Shown here in pieces: positions 9,337 to 18,099 of a stretch of DNA of 64,000 nt. The notes beneath the pieces are model-generated. The model did not search any database, was not told the origin of the DNA, and worked only from the letters and a program-made list of their open reading frames with translations. Position 1 is the stretch's first letter; each line of letters opens with the position of its first letter. The translations under genes were made by a program, and so were the position numbers. The stretch is from Nostoc sphaeroides (lineage in GTDB: Bacteria; Cyanobacteriota; Cyanobacteriia; Cyanobacteriales; Nostocaceae). Location: NCBI RefSeq assembly GCF_003443655.1, contig NZ_CP031941.1, forward strand, positions 1,235,501-1,299,500, in the 5' to 3' direction.

Positions 9337-9921
9337 ATGGCTAACCTTCCTTCATCTCATTATCCAGATATTGGTTCATTAGGAGAAGACCTAGTAGCCC
9401 AATGGTTGCAATCTACAGGTTGGATAATTCTCCATCGTCGCTTTTCTAGTCGCTGGGGGGAAATCGATATTATTGCTGAATATCATGGAGTAACAAAGAA
9501 AGAGCAGGGGAGCAGGGGAGAAGACCCCACTACTTCGGCTTACCTCGGCAACGCTTGGCACAAGTCGCTCAGTACAAGTCCCCACTCCCCACTCCCCACT
9601 CCCCAGTCATTATTAGCATTTGTGGAAGTCAAAACCCGCAGTTCAGGTAGTTGGGATGCAGGGGGAAGAAGCGCAATCACCCTACAAAAGCAAGCAAAAA
9701 TCTGGCGGACGGCTGGAATGTTTTTAGCTCAGTGCCCTGAGAAGGCAGATTATTCTTGTCGATTTGATGTTGCTATTGTCTACTGTCAAAGGATATCAAA
9801 AAATCTGACTGGGGTTACAGCAAGCGAGGAAGCTCTAGCTACTTCATCAGCCGCCGGATATAAGTTTAAGCTGCAAGAATACATTCTAGCAGCTTTCGAC
9901 TCTTCAATTGATAATGGTTAA
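9337..9921 (+). CDS. yraN: YraN family nuclease-like protein (UPF0102) with a repeat-derived insert
   Basis: Small protein with a restriction-endonuclease-like fold; family role unknown, possibly Holliday-junction or repair related. Core motifs: [20 protein letters not shown] (E42, D44) and FVEVKTR (E97, K99), the PD-(D/E)xK-type active site. Family members are usually 120-150 residues; this one has 194. The excess is residues about 51-91 ([16 protein letters not shown] and onward to SPLPTPQ), encoded by GC-skewed repeat DNA of the GGGGAGCA / CCCCACTC type otherwise found in spacers. The insert lies exactly between the two active-site strands. Function could survive if it loops out. Confidence 0.88.
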   Translation: MANLPSSHYPDIGSLGEDLVAQWLQSTGWIILHRRFSSRWGEIDIIAEYHGVTKKEQGSRGEDPTTSAYLGNAWHKSLSTSPHSPLPTPQSLLAFVEVKTRSSGSWDAGGRSAITLQKQAKIWRTAGMFLAQCPEKADYSCRFDVAIVYCQRISKNLTGVTASEEALATSSAAGYKFKLQEYILAAFDSSIDNG

Positions 9922-9991
9922 TCGGTAATCGATAAAATATTTTGATTACCAATGACCAATAATTTTGTGGTGGCGTTATAACCAAATAGAG

Positions 9992-10381
9992 TCACGCCAA
10001 GGTTTCTGGACAGTAGCCTAAGCCACGGACAAATTGTTGCCGGAACGCCTCGATTTCATCTCTCTCTGGGCTACCATGAGAGACGATCGCAACCTGATAG
10101 CGACGCATTACGTCTACAGGGCACTGTCCGGCTTCCAAACTCCAAAGTGCCATCTGTACCCTCATTGGCGGTTCGTAGCTAATTCCTAATTCATTTAGAA
10201 AAGCGCGAAAGTCGCCATCTTCTTGGGGCGAGACTTGACCTTTGAGTTTGATCCTAACCACCCAGCCATCAATTTGATGAATTACGGTGACGAAAGAAAC
10301 TGGTGTCTGGGGTCTAGCGTGCAGGTGTTGAACGACCCTCAGGGTTAGACTGGCATTTGCCAGATAGTACAAGTATTCCAT
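9992..10381 (-). CDS. Conserved-looking hypothetical protein, 129 residues
   Basis: A soluble protein without signal peptide or membrane segment. It begins MEYLYYLANASLTLRVVQHL and has a central strand-rich part (GWVVRIKLKGQVSPQEDGDF). Codon use and a compact alpha/beta pattern support a genuine gene, and HIP1-like sites occur inside it. I do not recognise a named family or catalytic motif. It stands alone on the minus strand between yraN and queA, both on the plus strand, so its product need not be linked to either. Confidence 0.7.
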   Translation of the reverse strand: MEYLYYLANASLTLRVVQHLHARPQTPVSFVTVIHQIDGWVVRIKLKGQVSPQEDGDFRAFLNELGISYEPPMRVQMALWSLEAGQCPVDVMRRYQVAIVSHGSPERDEIEAFRQQFVRGLGYCPETLA

Positions 10382-10653
10382 GTTTGTTGGTGCTTGGGAT
10401 CAAAGCCAATCCTACATATCTATATTCGTCAATCATTGCCTGTTCCCGGTAGGGTAAAAGCCCCCGTTTTTAGATGGGGAGGTTTACCCAATTTTTATGT
10501 TAATTTTTCCGTGTTACCTAATAGTAACAATCTTATAGCCTAGCGAGAAAATTGAGCAAAGATGCCTTAAAGTTCCAATATAAGGGAAAGCTCAAACCAG
10601 CTTTTTTGAGAGAGTATAAATACTAAATAAACCAAAAACTAGTACAAGTCAAT

Positions 10654-11841
10654 TTGAAAGATACATCTAGCCCACAAGAAAAAAATTCCGAATTAGATTG
10701 CTCGGTAGCTGGCTATGACTACGAACTAGCTCCAGAACTCATTGCCCAAAACCCAGCAGTTCCTAGAGATAGCTCGCGGTTACTGGTGGTTAATTCTCCG
10801 ACTACAGGCACCGAAACAGCACCCTTGCACCACATTTTTCATGATTTGCCTACACTGCTGCGCCCTGGTGATTTGTTGGTTATGAACAATACAAGAGTCA
10901 TTCCAGCGCGGCTTTATGGTCATAAATCCACTGGTGGTAAAATCCAGGTGTTGCTGTTGGAAGAACGGCAGCATAACTGTTGGTTAGCTTTAGTTAAGCC
11001 AGGAAAAAGCTTCAAACAGGGAGCGAAGATTATTTTTGAAGCAACGCAAGCAGGGACTGGGGATTGGGGATTAGAGATTGGGGATTGGGAAGATTCTTCC
11101 CTAGTCCCTAGTCCCCAGTCCCCAGTCCCCAGTCCCCAACTCACGGCTACGGTTCTAGAAACAGACTCAGCAACCGGGGGGCGTTTGTTGCAATTTGATG
11201 TGCCAGAGGGAAAATCTTTGGTGCAACTGTTAGAGGTATTTGGTGAAGTGCCGCTACCACCGTACATTACTACCTCGTCGGCTGCTGATGAGCAGTATCA
11301 GACAGTTTATGCCAAACAGCCAGGAGCGATCGCAGCTCCTACGGCAGGATTACACTTTACCCCAGAATTATTACAAAAGTTGTGCGATCGCAATATCCAT
11401 CAAGCTTTTATAACGCTACACGTTGGTGTAGGTACATTTCGCCCTGTGGAAGTGGAGGATGTAACTACCCACCAAATGCATGAAGAATGGATTGAAGTCC
11501 CCGCCGATACAGTAGAGCAAATCCGCGCCACTAAAGCAGCTGGTGGTCGAATTATTGCTGTAGGAACAACGGCAGTACGCGCCTTAGAAGGGGCGGCTCA
11601 ATCTGGGAATTTACAACCATTTTGCGGCAAAACAGACCTATTTATTTATCCCGGCTACCAATGGCGGGTGGTGGATGGTTTAATTACTAATTTTCACCTG
11701 CCGCGTTCCAGTTTGCTGATGTTGGTAAGTGCGCTAATTGGCAGACAACGGTTATTGAATATATACAACGAAGCGATCGCTTTTGGATATCGCTTTTATT
11801 CATTCGGCGATGCAATGCTAATTTTGCCGTCAGCCATCTAG
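10654..11841 (+). CDS. queA: tRNA preQ1(34) S-adenosylmethionine ribosyltransferase-isomerase
   Basis: QueA transfers and isomerises the ribose of S-adenosylmethionine onto preQ1 in tRNA to form epoxyqueuosine, the penultimate step of queuosine synthesis. Seen: [12 protein letters not shown] and [10 protein letters not shown] at the N-terminus, [10 protein letters not shown], the PLPPYI segment, [33 protein letters not shown] and [18 protein letters not shown]. At 395 residues it is longer than usual. The excess is residues about 131-162 ([11 protein letters not shown] through [11 protein letters not shown]), encoded by a GGGGATTGG / CCCCAGTC spacer-type repeat at about 11,046-11,139. A TTG start is used at 10,654. 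It is a single-gene unit as far as can be seen. Confidence 0.96.
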   Translation: MKDTSSPQEKNSELDCSVAGYDYELAPELIAQNPAVPRDSSRLLVVNSPTTGTETAPLHHIFHDLPTLLRPGDLLVMNNTRVIPARLYGHKSTGGKIQVLLLEERQHNCWLALVKPGKSFKQGAKIIFEATQAGTGDWGLEIGDWEDSSLVPSPQSPVPSPQLTATVLETDSATGGRLLQFDVPEGKSLVQLLEVFGEVPLPPYITTSSAADEQYQTVYAKQPGAIAAPTAGLHFTPELLQKLCDRNIHQAFITLHVGVGTFRPVEVEDVTTHQMHEEWIEVPADTVEQIRATKAAGGRIIAVGTTAVRALEGAAQSGNLQPFCGKTDLFIYPGYQWRVVDGLITNFHLPRSSLLMLVSALIGRQRLLNIYNEAIAFGYRFYSFGDAMLILPSAI

Positions 11842-11906
11842 AACACCGATTCATTAATCTCCAAAACTAGGTTTCTGCTCTGCCGAAGACCAGAATTTCG
11901 TTCAAC

Positions 11907-12329
11907 TATAGCAATCCTAAATGAGTCTAGGACTTACGCACTTTACAAACTGAGTATCATGTGCATATCAAGCTTATTAACATAAAAGTCTTGCCCTACC
12001 TCGTTCCTGGGCTGCTGCCTGGGAATGTGATACTTGGAGGCTCTGCCTCCAGTTTGACAGGAGGCAGAGCCTCCCTGAATAGCATTACAAGGCAGAGCCT
12101 TGTAACGAGAAGTAATGCACATTTGGCTATATCTGTCAATGCGTAAGTCCTAGAGTCGTGAAAAATATAGATAAGAAAACGAACCGCCATCTCTACGAGA
12201 GGCTTCCGCCAACGCGCAGCGTCTCGTTAGAGAAGAACGCCATCGCGTAGCGTCTCGTAAGAGTTGGACGCAAAGGGAAGAAAGAAGAAAGAGATATATA
12301 ATTTTCACAAATGATTTAGGACTGCTATA
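11907..12329. mobile_element. Outer element with TATAGCA ends, carrying a nested insertion
   Basis: Left end TATAGCAATCCTAAAT at 11,907; right end the complement of TATAGCAGTCCTAAAT, finishing at 12,329. When the nested 225-bp element and one GAGTC copy are removed, the two ends align over about 33 bp with five mismatches, continuing through GTGAAAA. This shows the inner element landed inside an existing left arm. The ends begin at TA, compatible with a TA-targeting (IS630/mariner-like) parent, which is inference. The interior also holds inverted GAGACGCTGCGCG-type repeats (about 12,190-12,270). It fills most of the spacer between queA and the TPR gene. Confidence 0.7.
11928..12152. mobile_element. 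Nested 225-bp element with TAGGACTTACGCA ends
   Basis: The ends are a perfect 13-bp inverted repeat, TAGGACTTACGCA, at 11,928 and (complement) at 12,152. The 5-bp direct repeat GAGTC lies at 11,923-11,927 and 12,153-12,157, a target duplication. The interior has GGAGGCTCTGCCTCC and AAGGCTCTGCCTT palindromes and no meaningful reading frame. It is a non-autonomous element that would need a transposase from elsewhere. Confidence 0.8.
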
Positions 12330-12569
12330 TCAAAGAAACTGGGAGTTTCGGGAGGGAGCATCCCAGTTTTTATGTAGCAAGCAAATATTAATTCATTCAG
12401 CCTGGGAAGAGAGAGAAATCAGGATATTAAGAGCGTAATCTCTTAAGAATCTCCGTACCTTTAGGTCGGAGAGTGTCAATAATAAGAGTGTTTTTGATTT
12501 GTAATTTTTGATGCTGTGGTGGGTATTCTGACTTATAAAGATCCAAGCATAAGTACAGGTATACCACTC

Positions 12570-13700
12570 ATGTCTAAAAAATCTCAACCTGAACAGTGGT
12601 TACATTGGTTATTTCAGGTGACATTTCACCGAAGCCCTGTTCAGCAAGAACCCCTGCTCAGACTTCTGTTTGCTTCCTCTGTGTTTTTAGTCTTAGCTGC
12701 ACCGGCAATTACTAATTTTCCAGGAAGCAAGCTGCTAGCAGAAACCGCAGTTTCTCAGGATCTCGAAGCAGCAAGCTTTTTCCAGCAAGGAGTCACGCGC
12801 TATAACCGCCAAGACTTACAGGGCGCGGAATATGCTTTTCGCCAAGCGGTGCAGCGAGATCCTAACCTTGGGGCAGCATGGAATTTTCTGGGTAATATAT
12901 TTATGCAGCAAAATCGCCTGGATGTAGCTTTACAAGAATATACAGAGGCGATTAAAGCTAATCCCAATTTTAGCGAAGCTTATTACAACTTAGGGTTAGT
13001 GTTGCACCGACAAGGAGAAAAAGATGCAGCGATTATAGCTTATCGCCAGAGTCTTGTGATCGATTCCACAAGGGTAGCAGCGCTGTATAATTTAGGTTTG
13101 GCGCTGTATGAACAAGGACAGTTTGAGGATGCGATCGCAGCATACCAAAAAGCAATTACTTTAGATAGCAGCAACGCCAACGCTTATTTTAACTTAGCGA
13201 TCGCCTTGCAACAACAAGGTCAGATAGAGCCTGCGATCGCCAGTTATCGCCAAGCCTTGCAGCTAGATCCTAAAAATGCCACAGCCTACAACAATATGGC
13301 AAATTTGCTAGCAATTCATGGTCAACCTGCTGAGGCTATTTCTGTTTATCGGCAAGCTATTCGCCTAAATCCGAAAAATGCCTCAGCCTACTATAACTTG
13401 GGAGTCACTTTATATAATCAGGGCGACATCAAGAAAGCTAGTAGAGTCTTGAACCGTGCCCATAACGAGTATCGTCAGCAAGGGAACATTGAGCAAGCTG
13501 AAAAAATTGAGCAGCTAATGCAGCAAATTGCCCAGAAAAGTGAGCAACAGCAGCCTCTAGCCAGTCAGACAGCTACTACAAGTAATTTAGTACAAAAGCT
13601 TAAGCGACAAACGCCAAATCAACCAGAAACGCCAGCAAACTCTGGCGATGTGCCTGTCTCAGTTGAATTCCAGTCTACTTCAACGAGTCCCGGACAATAA
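12570..13700 (+). CDS. Membrane-anchored tetratricopeptide-repeat protein
   Basis: The start chosen is the ATG at 12,570 (MSKKSQPEQWLHWLFQ); an upstream in-frame GTG at 12,516 lacks support. Residues about 30-55 (LLFASSVFLVLAAPAI) form an uncleaved anchor or signal peptide. Residues about 75-320 hold six to seven TPR units of 34 residues, for example AYYNLGLVLHRQGEKDAAIIAYRQSL and later copies ending in LDPKNA or LNPKNA. The C-terminal 60 residues are Q/T/P-rich and unstructured. TPR arrays mediate protein-protein contacts, here probably on the periplasmic or lumenal side; the partner is unknown. The gene ends before a strong terminator. Confidence 0.88.
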   Translation: MSKKSQPEQWLHWLFQVTFHRSPVQQEPLLRLLFASSVFLVLAAPAITNFPGSKLLAETAVSQDLEAASFFQQGVTRYNRQDLQGAEYAFRQAVQRDPNLGAAWNFLGNIFMQQNRLDVALQEYTEAIKANPNFSEAYYNLGLVLHRQGEKDAAIIAYRQSLVIDSTRVAALYNLGLALYEQGQFEDAIAAYQKAITLDSSNANAYFNLAIALQQQGQIEPAIASYRQALQLDPKNATAYNNMANLLAIHGQPAEAISVYRQAIRLNPKNASAYYNLGVTLYNQGDIKKASRVLNRAHNEYRQQGNIEQAEKIEQLMQQIAQKSEQQQPLASQTATTSNLVQKLKRQTPNQPETPANSGDVPVSVEFQSTSTSPGQ

Positions 13701-13735
13701 AAACTCAGAGTTAGAAATAAAAGAAGAAGTCATCC

Positions 13736-13784
13736 GCCAGTCGTCAGAATTCAGCATCAATTCTGGGGACTGGCACTTTTATTT
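13736..13784 (+). terminator. Rho-independent terminator after the TPR gene
   Basis: Hairpin arms GCCAGTC (13,736-13,742) and GACTGGC (13,768-13,774), extended by an inner CAGAATT/AATTCTG pair and followed by ACTTTTATTTT. It lies 35 bp after the TPR stop codon. Confidence 0.75.
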
Positions 13785-13795
13785 TCCTTGATAGT

Positions 13796-13902
13796 TATAG
13801 CGGTTCCCATTCAGATGCGGTACAACATTATATCGCGAGGTGTAAGGGCACGGCAGCGCCGTGCCCCTACGGGTGTACCTCACGTAAACGAGAACCGCTA
13901 TA
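13796..13902. repeat. TATAGCGGT inverted-repeat element, copy 1
   Basis: A 107-bp element. Its ends, TATAGCGGTTCCCATT and the complement of TATAGCGGTTCTCGTT, remain similar over about 30 bp. The centre is a strong GGGCACGGC/GCCGTGCCC palindrome. A second element with TATAGCGGT ends lies at 36,934. Non-coding. Confidence 0.65.
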
Positions 13903-13906
13903 ATAA

Positions 13907-14046
13907 CTCCTAACTCCTGTACAGACGCGATTAATCGCGTCTCTACTCCTAACTCCTGTACAGACGCGATTAATCGCGTCTCTACTCCTAACTCCTGTAC
14001 AGACGCGATTAATCGCGTCTCTACTCCTAACTCCTAACTCCTAACT
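13907..14046. repeat. 39-bp unit repeated three times, with CTCCTAA tail
   Basis: Three tandem copies of a 39-bp unit made of CTCCTAACTCCTGTACA plus the palindrome GACGCGATTAATCGCGTC (13,924-13,941, 13,963-13,980, 14,002-14,019), then a CTCCTAA run. Units are identical and have no variable spacers, so this is not a CRISPR. Related palindromes occur at 53,100, 53,131, 56,798 and 58,321. Confidence 0.85.
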
Positions 14047-14049
14047 TTT

Positions 14050-14745
14050 TTAAATCGGCAAACGATTGATATCTTTGTTGCAGCCAATAACTACCATTGC
14101 TGATCCGCGCTCTAAATGTTTGGTCGGTTCAGGATTAATTAGAAATTTTCCATCCTGGCTCACTGCTAGCAAATTTAAACCGTAGCGGTTACGAAGTTGA
14201 AGCTCAGTGATTGTTTTGCCGTGAAATTCATCAGGCACAATCAACTCTACAATACTGTTGTCTGGGTCTAGGTCAAACCGATCTAAGATTGCTGGTTTGG
14301 TAAGTGTACGCGCTAAGGCACAACCAGCTTCATACTCAGGAAAAACAACATGATCTGCTCCTACTCGCCGCAACAGTTTACGGTGAACTTCACTAGAAGC
14401 TTTGGCAACGACATGAGGTACACCAGCCTCTTTCACATTTAGGGTAGTTATGATGCTTTCTTGAACGTAGTTGCCAATCGCTACAATTACAGTATCAAAT
14501 TCAAAAATTCCAGCTTCTTTGAGTGCGGCCGGTTCTGTAGAATCTAGTTGCAAAGCATGACCAACTATTCCCTCAGTTAATGCTTCTGAAACTCGTTTTT
14601 CATCAATATCTGTTGCCAGCACTTGATAACCAAAATTGTGCAGTGTGGAACAGACAGACCTACCAAAACGACCTAACCCAATTACAGCAAATTGTTGGTT
14701 ATCTTTACGTAAACTGCGAAAAAAACTTAATGATGACAGATTCAC
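14050..14745 (-). CDS. ktrA: Potassium uptake regulatory subunit KtrA (TrkA-N/TrkA-C)
   Basis: Cytoplasmic nucleotide-gated ring subunit of a Ktr potassium transporter. Residues about 17-135 form a Rossmann RCK domain (FAVIGLGRFGRSVCSTL, then VLATDIDEKRV with the acidic ribose-binding end of strand two). Residues about 150-230 form the RCK-C ligand domain (VELIVPDEFHGKTITEL). The start is GTG at 14,745, with AAGGAT about 12 bp upstream. It follows ktrB on the same strand after a 208-bp spacer filled by a heptamer repeat, so both may share one transcript. Length (231) is normal. Confidence 0.92.
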   Translation of the reverse strand: MNLSSLSFFRSLRKDNQQFAVIGLGRFGRSVCSTLHNFGYQVLATDIDEKRVSEALTEGIVGHALQLDSTEPAALKEAGIFEFDTVIVAIGNYVQESIITTLNVKEAGVPHVVAKASSEVHRKLLRRVGADHVVFPEYEAGCALARTLTKPAILDRFDLDPDNSIVELIVPDEFHGKTITELQLRNRYGLNLLAVSQDGKFLINPEPTKHLERGSAMVVIGCNKDINRLPI

Positions 14746-14847
14746 CGTTGTTATCCTTATTATGGCTCCCTGTATTTAGGGCAAAAAACGCTTATACCGC
14801 TTGAATTGAAAATTTTATTTTTTGCCTTCCAATGTATATTTTATCAG

Positions 14848-14908
14848 TTTGGTCATTAGTCATTAGTCATTGGTCATTGGTCATTGGTCATTGGTCATTA
14901 GTTATTCT
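14848..14908. repeat. GGTCATT heptamer array between ktrB and ktrA
   Basis: Tandem heptamers GGTCATT/AGTCATT, about eight copies, of the short tandemly repeated type widespread in heterocystous cyanobacteria. No open frame. Confidence 0.85.
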
Positions 14909-14953
14909 CTCCACGCCTCCCCTGCTCCCTCATCCCCTACTCCCTCTCCCTAA

Positions 14954-16288
14954 CTATCCCACGAGTAAATTTTCTTCAGGATAGTGAATTCTGGTAGGAC
15001 GTGGATCTCCTAGTACAGCAGACATCAGTAGTAAAACACCTACTCGTCCAACGTACATTGTGATAATTAAGATGAGCTTTGCTGCTGTAGAAATACTTGC
15101 TGTAATGCCTGTAGAAAGCCCTACAGTGGCGAAGGCTGATACTACTTCAAACAAAATTTGAATAAAATCTAATGTTGGATCTGTAAGGCTGATTAAAATA
15201 GTAGCTAAAATTACGGTCGCTACTGAACCCACCAACACACCTACAGCTTTCAAAATTAAAGATATTGCTATTTTGCGATCGTACAATAAAACTTCTTCTT
15301 TTCCCTGGAGAATTGTTTTGGTACAACTCGTCAGGACTCTCAAAGTAGTTGTTTTCATACCTCCTCCTGTACCACCTGGACTTGCACCAATAAACATCAG
15401 CGCGATCGTAATAAATAGACCAGCAGTAGTCATTTTGCCAATATCTATAGTGTTAAAACCAGCAGTTCTAGGAGTAACTGATTGAAACCAAGCTACTAAT
15501 ATCTGGTCGCGTAAATTTAGAGAACCAAAGGTTTCAGGATTTCTGATTTCTATACAGAAAAAGGCAACTGTCCCTATGAATAATAATATCAAGGTTGTGC
15601 TGGTTGCAACTTTAAAGTCTAGAGAAAATCTTTGGTTTTTAGTTTTTTTGAGAATGCGATCGCGCAACCAAAGGTACATTTCCAAAATTACCTGATACCC
15701 AATCCCTCCAAATATAATCAACATGGTGATGGTGAAGACTACTAAGAAGGATGACTGATATCCAATTAAGTTATCTTTAAACAAACTAAAACCAGCATTA
15801 TTCCAAGCATTGATACTATGAAAAATTGCTAACCAAAGTCCCTTACTCCATCCATATTCAGGAACGAAAGCTGGTAGTAGTAAGAATACACCTGTAATTT
15901 CAAAAATTAAAGTTGTGGCAATAATTGAACGGATAACTTGGGCGCTACCACTCATCCCTGGTCGGTCTAAAGCTTGTTGAATGGCTATTTTTTGCCGCAT
16001 ATCAAACCTCCGACCAATAAGCAAAATCAGAAATGTGGTAGTTGTCATGTAGCCCAACCCGCCAATCTGAGCTAATAGCGCAATAAACAACTGACCCCAA
16101 AAGGAAAAATAAGTCCCAGGATCAACTACTGATAAACCTGTAACACAAACTGCGGATGTGGATGTGAATAGCGCCACAATCAGGTTATTCCACATACCAT
16201 TGCTAGTTGAAAAAGGCATCATCAACAGGATAGTACCTACAGCGATGACAGCCATAAATCCCAAACAAATTGTGCGAGCAACAGTCAT
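14954..16288 (-). CDS. ktrB: Potassium transporter membrane subunit KtrB (TrkH family)
   Basis: A 444-residue integral membrane protein of the plasma membrane that conducts K+ (often Na+-dependent) when assembled with the KtrA ring. Four membrane-P-loop-membrane units are visible, each with a selectivity glycine: VCVTGLSVVD, NAGFSLF, PRTAGFNTID and ATVGLSTGI. The GASPGGTGGGMKTTT segment between the third and fourth units is the gating-loop region. It has the usual length and is complete. Placement directly before ktrA on the same strand fits a two-gene uptake system for osmotic adaptation. Confidence 0.95.
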   Translation of the reverse strand: MTVARTICLGFMAVIAVGTILLMMPFSTSNGMWNNLIVALFTSTSAVCVTGLSVVDPGTYFSFWGQLFIALLAQIGGLGYMTTTTFLILLIGRRFDMRQKIAIQQALDRPGMSGSAQVIRSIIATTLIFEITGVFLLLPAFVPEYGWSKGLWLAIFHSINAWNNAGFSLFKDNLIGYQSSFLVVFTITMLIIFGGIGYQVILEMYLWLRDRILKKTKNQRFSLDFKVATSTTLILLFIGTVAFFCIEIRNPETFGSLNLRDQILVAWFQSVTPRTAGFNTIDIGKMTTAGLFITIALMFIGASPGGTGGGMKTTTLRVLTSCTKTILQGKEEVLLYDRKIAISLILKAVGVLVGSVATVILATILISLTDPTLDFIQILFEVVSAFATVGLSTGITASISTAAKLILIITMYVGRVGVLLLMSAVLGDPRPTRIHYPEENLLVG

Positions 16289-16582
16289 AATTAATTCGTA
16301 ATACTTCGGCTACGCTCAGTACAAGTTCGTAATTCGTAATTCAGAAATTTAGATTTAATCTGGGTTTATACTTGTTGGATATGTTCGCTTTTTTTAGAGG
16401 ATTGGTATTAATTTGAGTAAGAAGAGTTTTTTAAGGTAAAACTAAGAAATTTTTCCCAGCAGGATACATTACAGTTGATCTTCTCTAGAAACAAAAATAC
16501 CCTTATTTAATTAAAAACATACATGGGATACTATATATATGTTTTTTTTTAAATTCGGCTTTGTCTTAACACTGCTTTTTTC

Positions 16583-17425
16583 ATGAGTGCAACACTTTAC
16601 AAGCAAATTCAGCAATTTTACGATGCTTCCTCTGGGCTGTGGGAACAGATTTGGGGCGAACACATGCACCACGGCTATTACGGCGCTGATGGTATCGAGA
16701 AAAAAGACCGTCGTCAGGCTCAAATTGATTTAATCGAAGAACTGCTAAATTGGGCAGGGGTACAAGCAGCAGACAATATCTTAGATGTGGGTTGTGGCAT
16801 TGGTGGCAGTTCTTTATACCTTGCACAAAAGTTTAATGCTAAGGCTACAGGGATTACACTGAGTCCTGTGCAAGCTGCCAGAGCAACGGAACGCGCAATG
16901 GAAGCTAATTTGAGTCTGAAAACACAATTCCAAGTCGCAAATGCTCAAGCAATGCCCTTTGCTGATAATTCTTTTGACTTGGTTTGGTCGCTAGAAAGCG
17001 GTGAACACATGCCAGATAAAACCAAGTTTCTCCAGGAATGCTACCGAGTATTGAAGCCTGGTGGCAAGTTAATTATGGTGACTTGGTGTCATCGGCCAAC
17101 TGATGAGTCGCCACTAACGGCGGATGAGGAAAAGCATTTGCAGGATATTTATCGGGTGTATTGTTTGCCTTATGTGATTTCTTTGCCAGAGTATGAAGCG
17201 ATCGCACATCAACTACCATTACATAATATCCGCACCGCCGATTGGTCAACAGCTGTCGCCCCCTTTTGGAATGTGGTAATTGATTCGGCATTCACTCCCC
17301 AAGCTTTTTGGGGCTTACTAAATGCTGGTTGGACTACCATCCAAGGGGCATTATCACTGGGATTAATGCGTCGCGGTTATCAGCGTGGGTTAATTCGGTT
17401 TGGCTTATTGTGCGGCAATAAGTAG
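16583..17425 (+). CDS. SAM-dependent methyltransferase, gamma-tocopherol methyltransferase-like
   Basis: A 280-residue class I methyltransferase. SAM-binding motif I is ILDVGCGIGGSSLYL (about residues 62-77); later motifs are NAQAMPFADNSFDLVWSLES and ECYRVLKPGGKLIMVTW. The N-terminal YDASSGLWEQIWGEHMHHGYY is characteristic of plant and cyanobacterial tocopherol methyltransferases, which convert gamma- to alpha-tocopherol in membranes. The exact substrate cannot be proved from sequence; related proteins methylate other quinols or sterols. Transcribed alone, divergent from ktrB with a 294-bp AT-rich spacer. Confidence 0.82.
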   Translation: MSATLYKQIQQFYDASSGLWEQIWGEHMHHGYYGADGIEKKDRRQAQIDLIEELLNWAGVQAADNILDVGCGIGGSSLYLAQKFNAKATGITLSPVQAARATERAMEANLSLKTQFQVANAQAMPFADNSFDLVWSLESGEHMPDKTKFLQECYRVLKPGGKLIMVTWCHRPTDESPLTADEEKHLQDIYRVYCLPYVISLPEYEAIAHQLPLHNIRTADWSTAVAPFWNVVIDSAFTPQAFWGLLNAGWTTIQGALSLGLMRRGYQRGLIRFGLLCGNK

Positions 17426-18099
17426 GTCGGCGTAAAAATTATTGTTGGTTTAATGCCAATTGCTTTTAGGACTAGTGACCGCCTCCGTGGGTTAAAAACC
17501 TTGATTTTGTAGTCCACGGAGGTGGACGAAAGTTTGTGTAGTAGCGAATTATATTCGCCTAATACTTTTCTCGATTATTGCTTCGCTTTTTGTAATTAGC
17601 TTGAACAAAAAGAAGCCTCTCACCGTTGCCGTTGGGAGGTGATGAGATGAATTTTTTGGGCGATGACGAATTGACCCACAACTAATTCAATGCTACGGAT
17701 TGACAGGGCAGGGGGTCGATGTAAGCGAAGCGGAAAGCGAGTCTTGCCTACGGCACGCTCCGCGAACGAGCGTCGGAATCGCCATCTTTAACTTTGAGCG
17801 AATCTATAAAGTCCTCAATTACATGAGTCATGGTTTTATCATTTTGACTTGCGTATAGTCGTAGTTTGTTCAATCTACGCTCTGATATCCTCAAATTTAA
17901 CTAGTTCCGTGGGTTTAAGTCCCCCGGTTCTAAAACCGGCAAGTTTTGTGTTGGGGTTAAATCCCCATTACAAAACTTAATTACGAATTACGAATTACGA
18001 ATTACGAATTACTTTAATGCTTTATTTTTCCTCATCGCCTACACGTTGTCTTTACATTTATGTTATCCTGTTTGTCGGTCGAAAAACAAAAGATAAAAA
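17426..18099. other. Repeat-rich spacer upstream of the TnpB gene
   Basis: No supported gene. It holds a copy of the dispersed repeat containing GTAGTAGCGAATTATATTCGCC (about 17,540-17,563; inverted relative near 3060), a CGAGTCTTGCCTACGGCACG repeat (about 17,739-17,758), a GGTT/AACC hairpin at about 17,921-17,940, a long hairpin at 17,941-17,978 (arms AAGTTTTGT/ACAAAACTT around GGGG/CCCC) and an AATTACG heptamer run (17,978-18,011). The long hairpin may belong to the left end of the TnpB element, but I cannot fix the boundary. Confidence 0.6.

Noticed and set aside
8730-9344. A 204-codon frame opposite the pentapeptide-repeat gene
   Set aside because: Its regular pattern is the reverse reading of the pentapeptide repeats; the minus strand has a signal segment and the real fold.
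11961-12146. A 61-codon frame inside the nested element
   Set aside because: Made of inverted repeats that define the element; no protein features.
13907-14046. Three palindromic repeats that could suggest a CRISPR
   Set aside because: Units are identical end to end with no variable spacers, and no cas gene is nearby.
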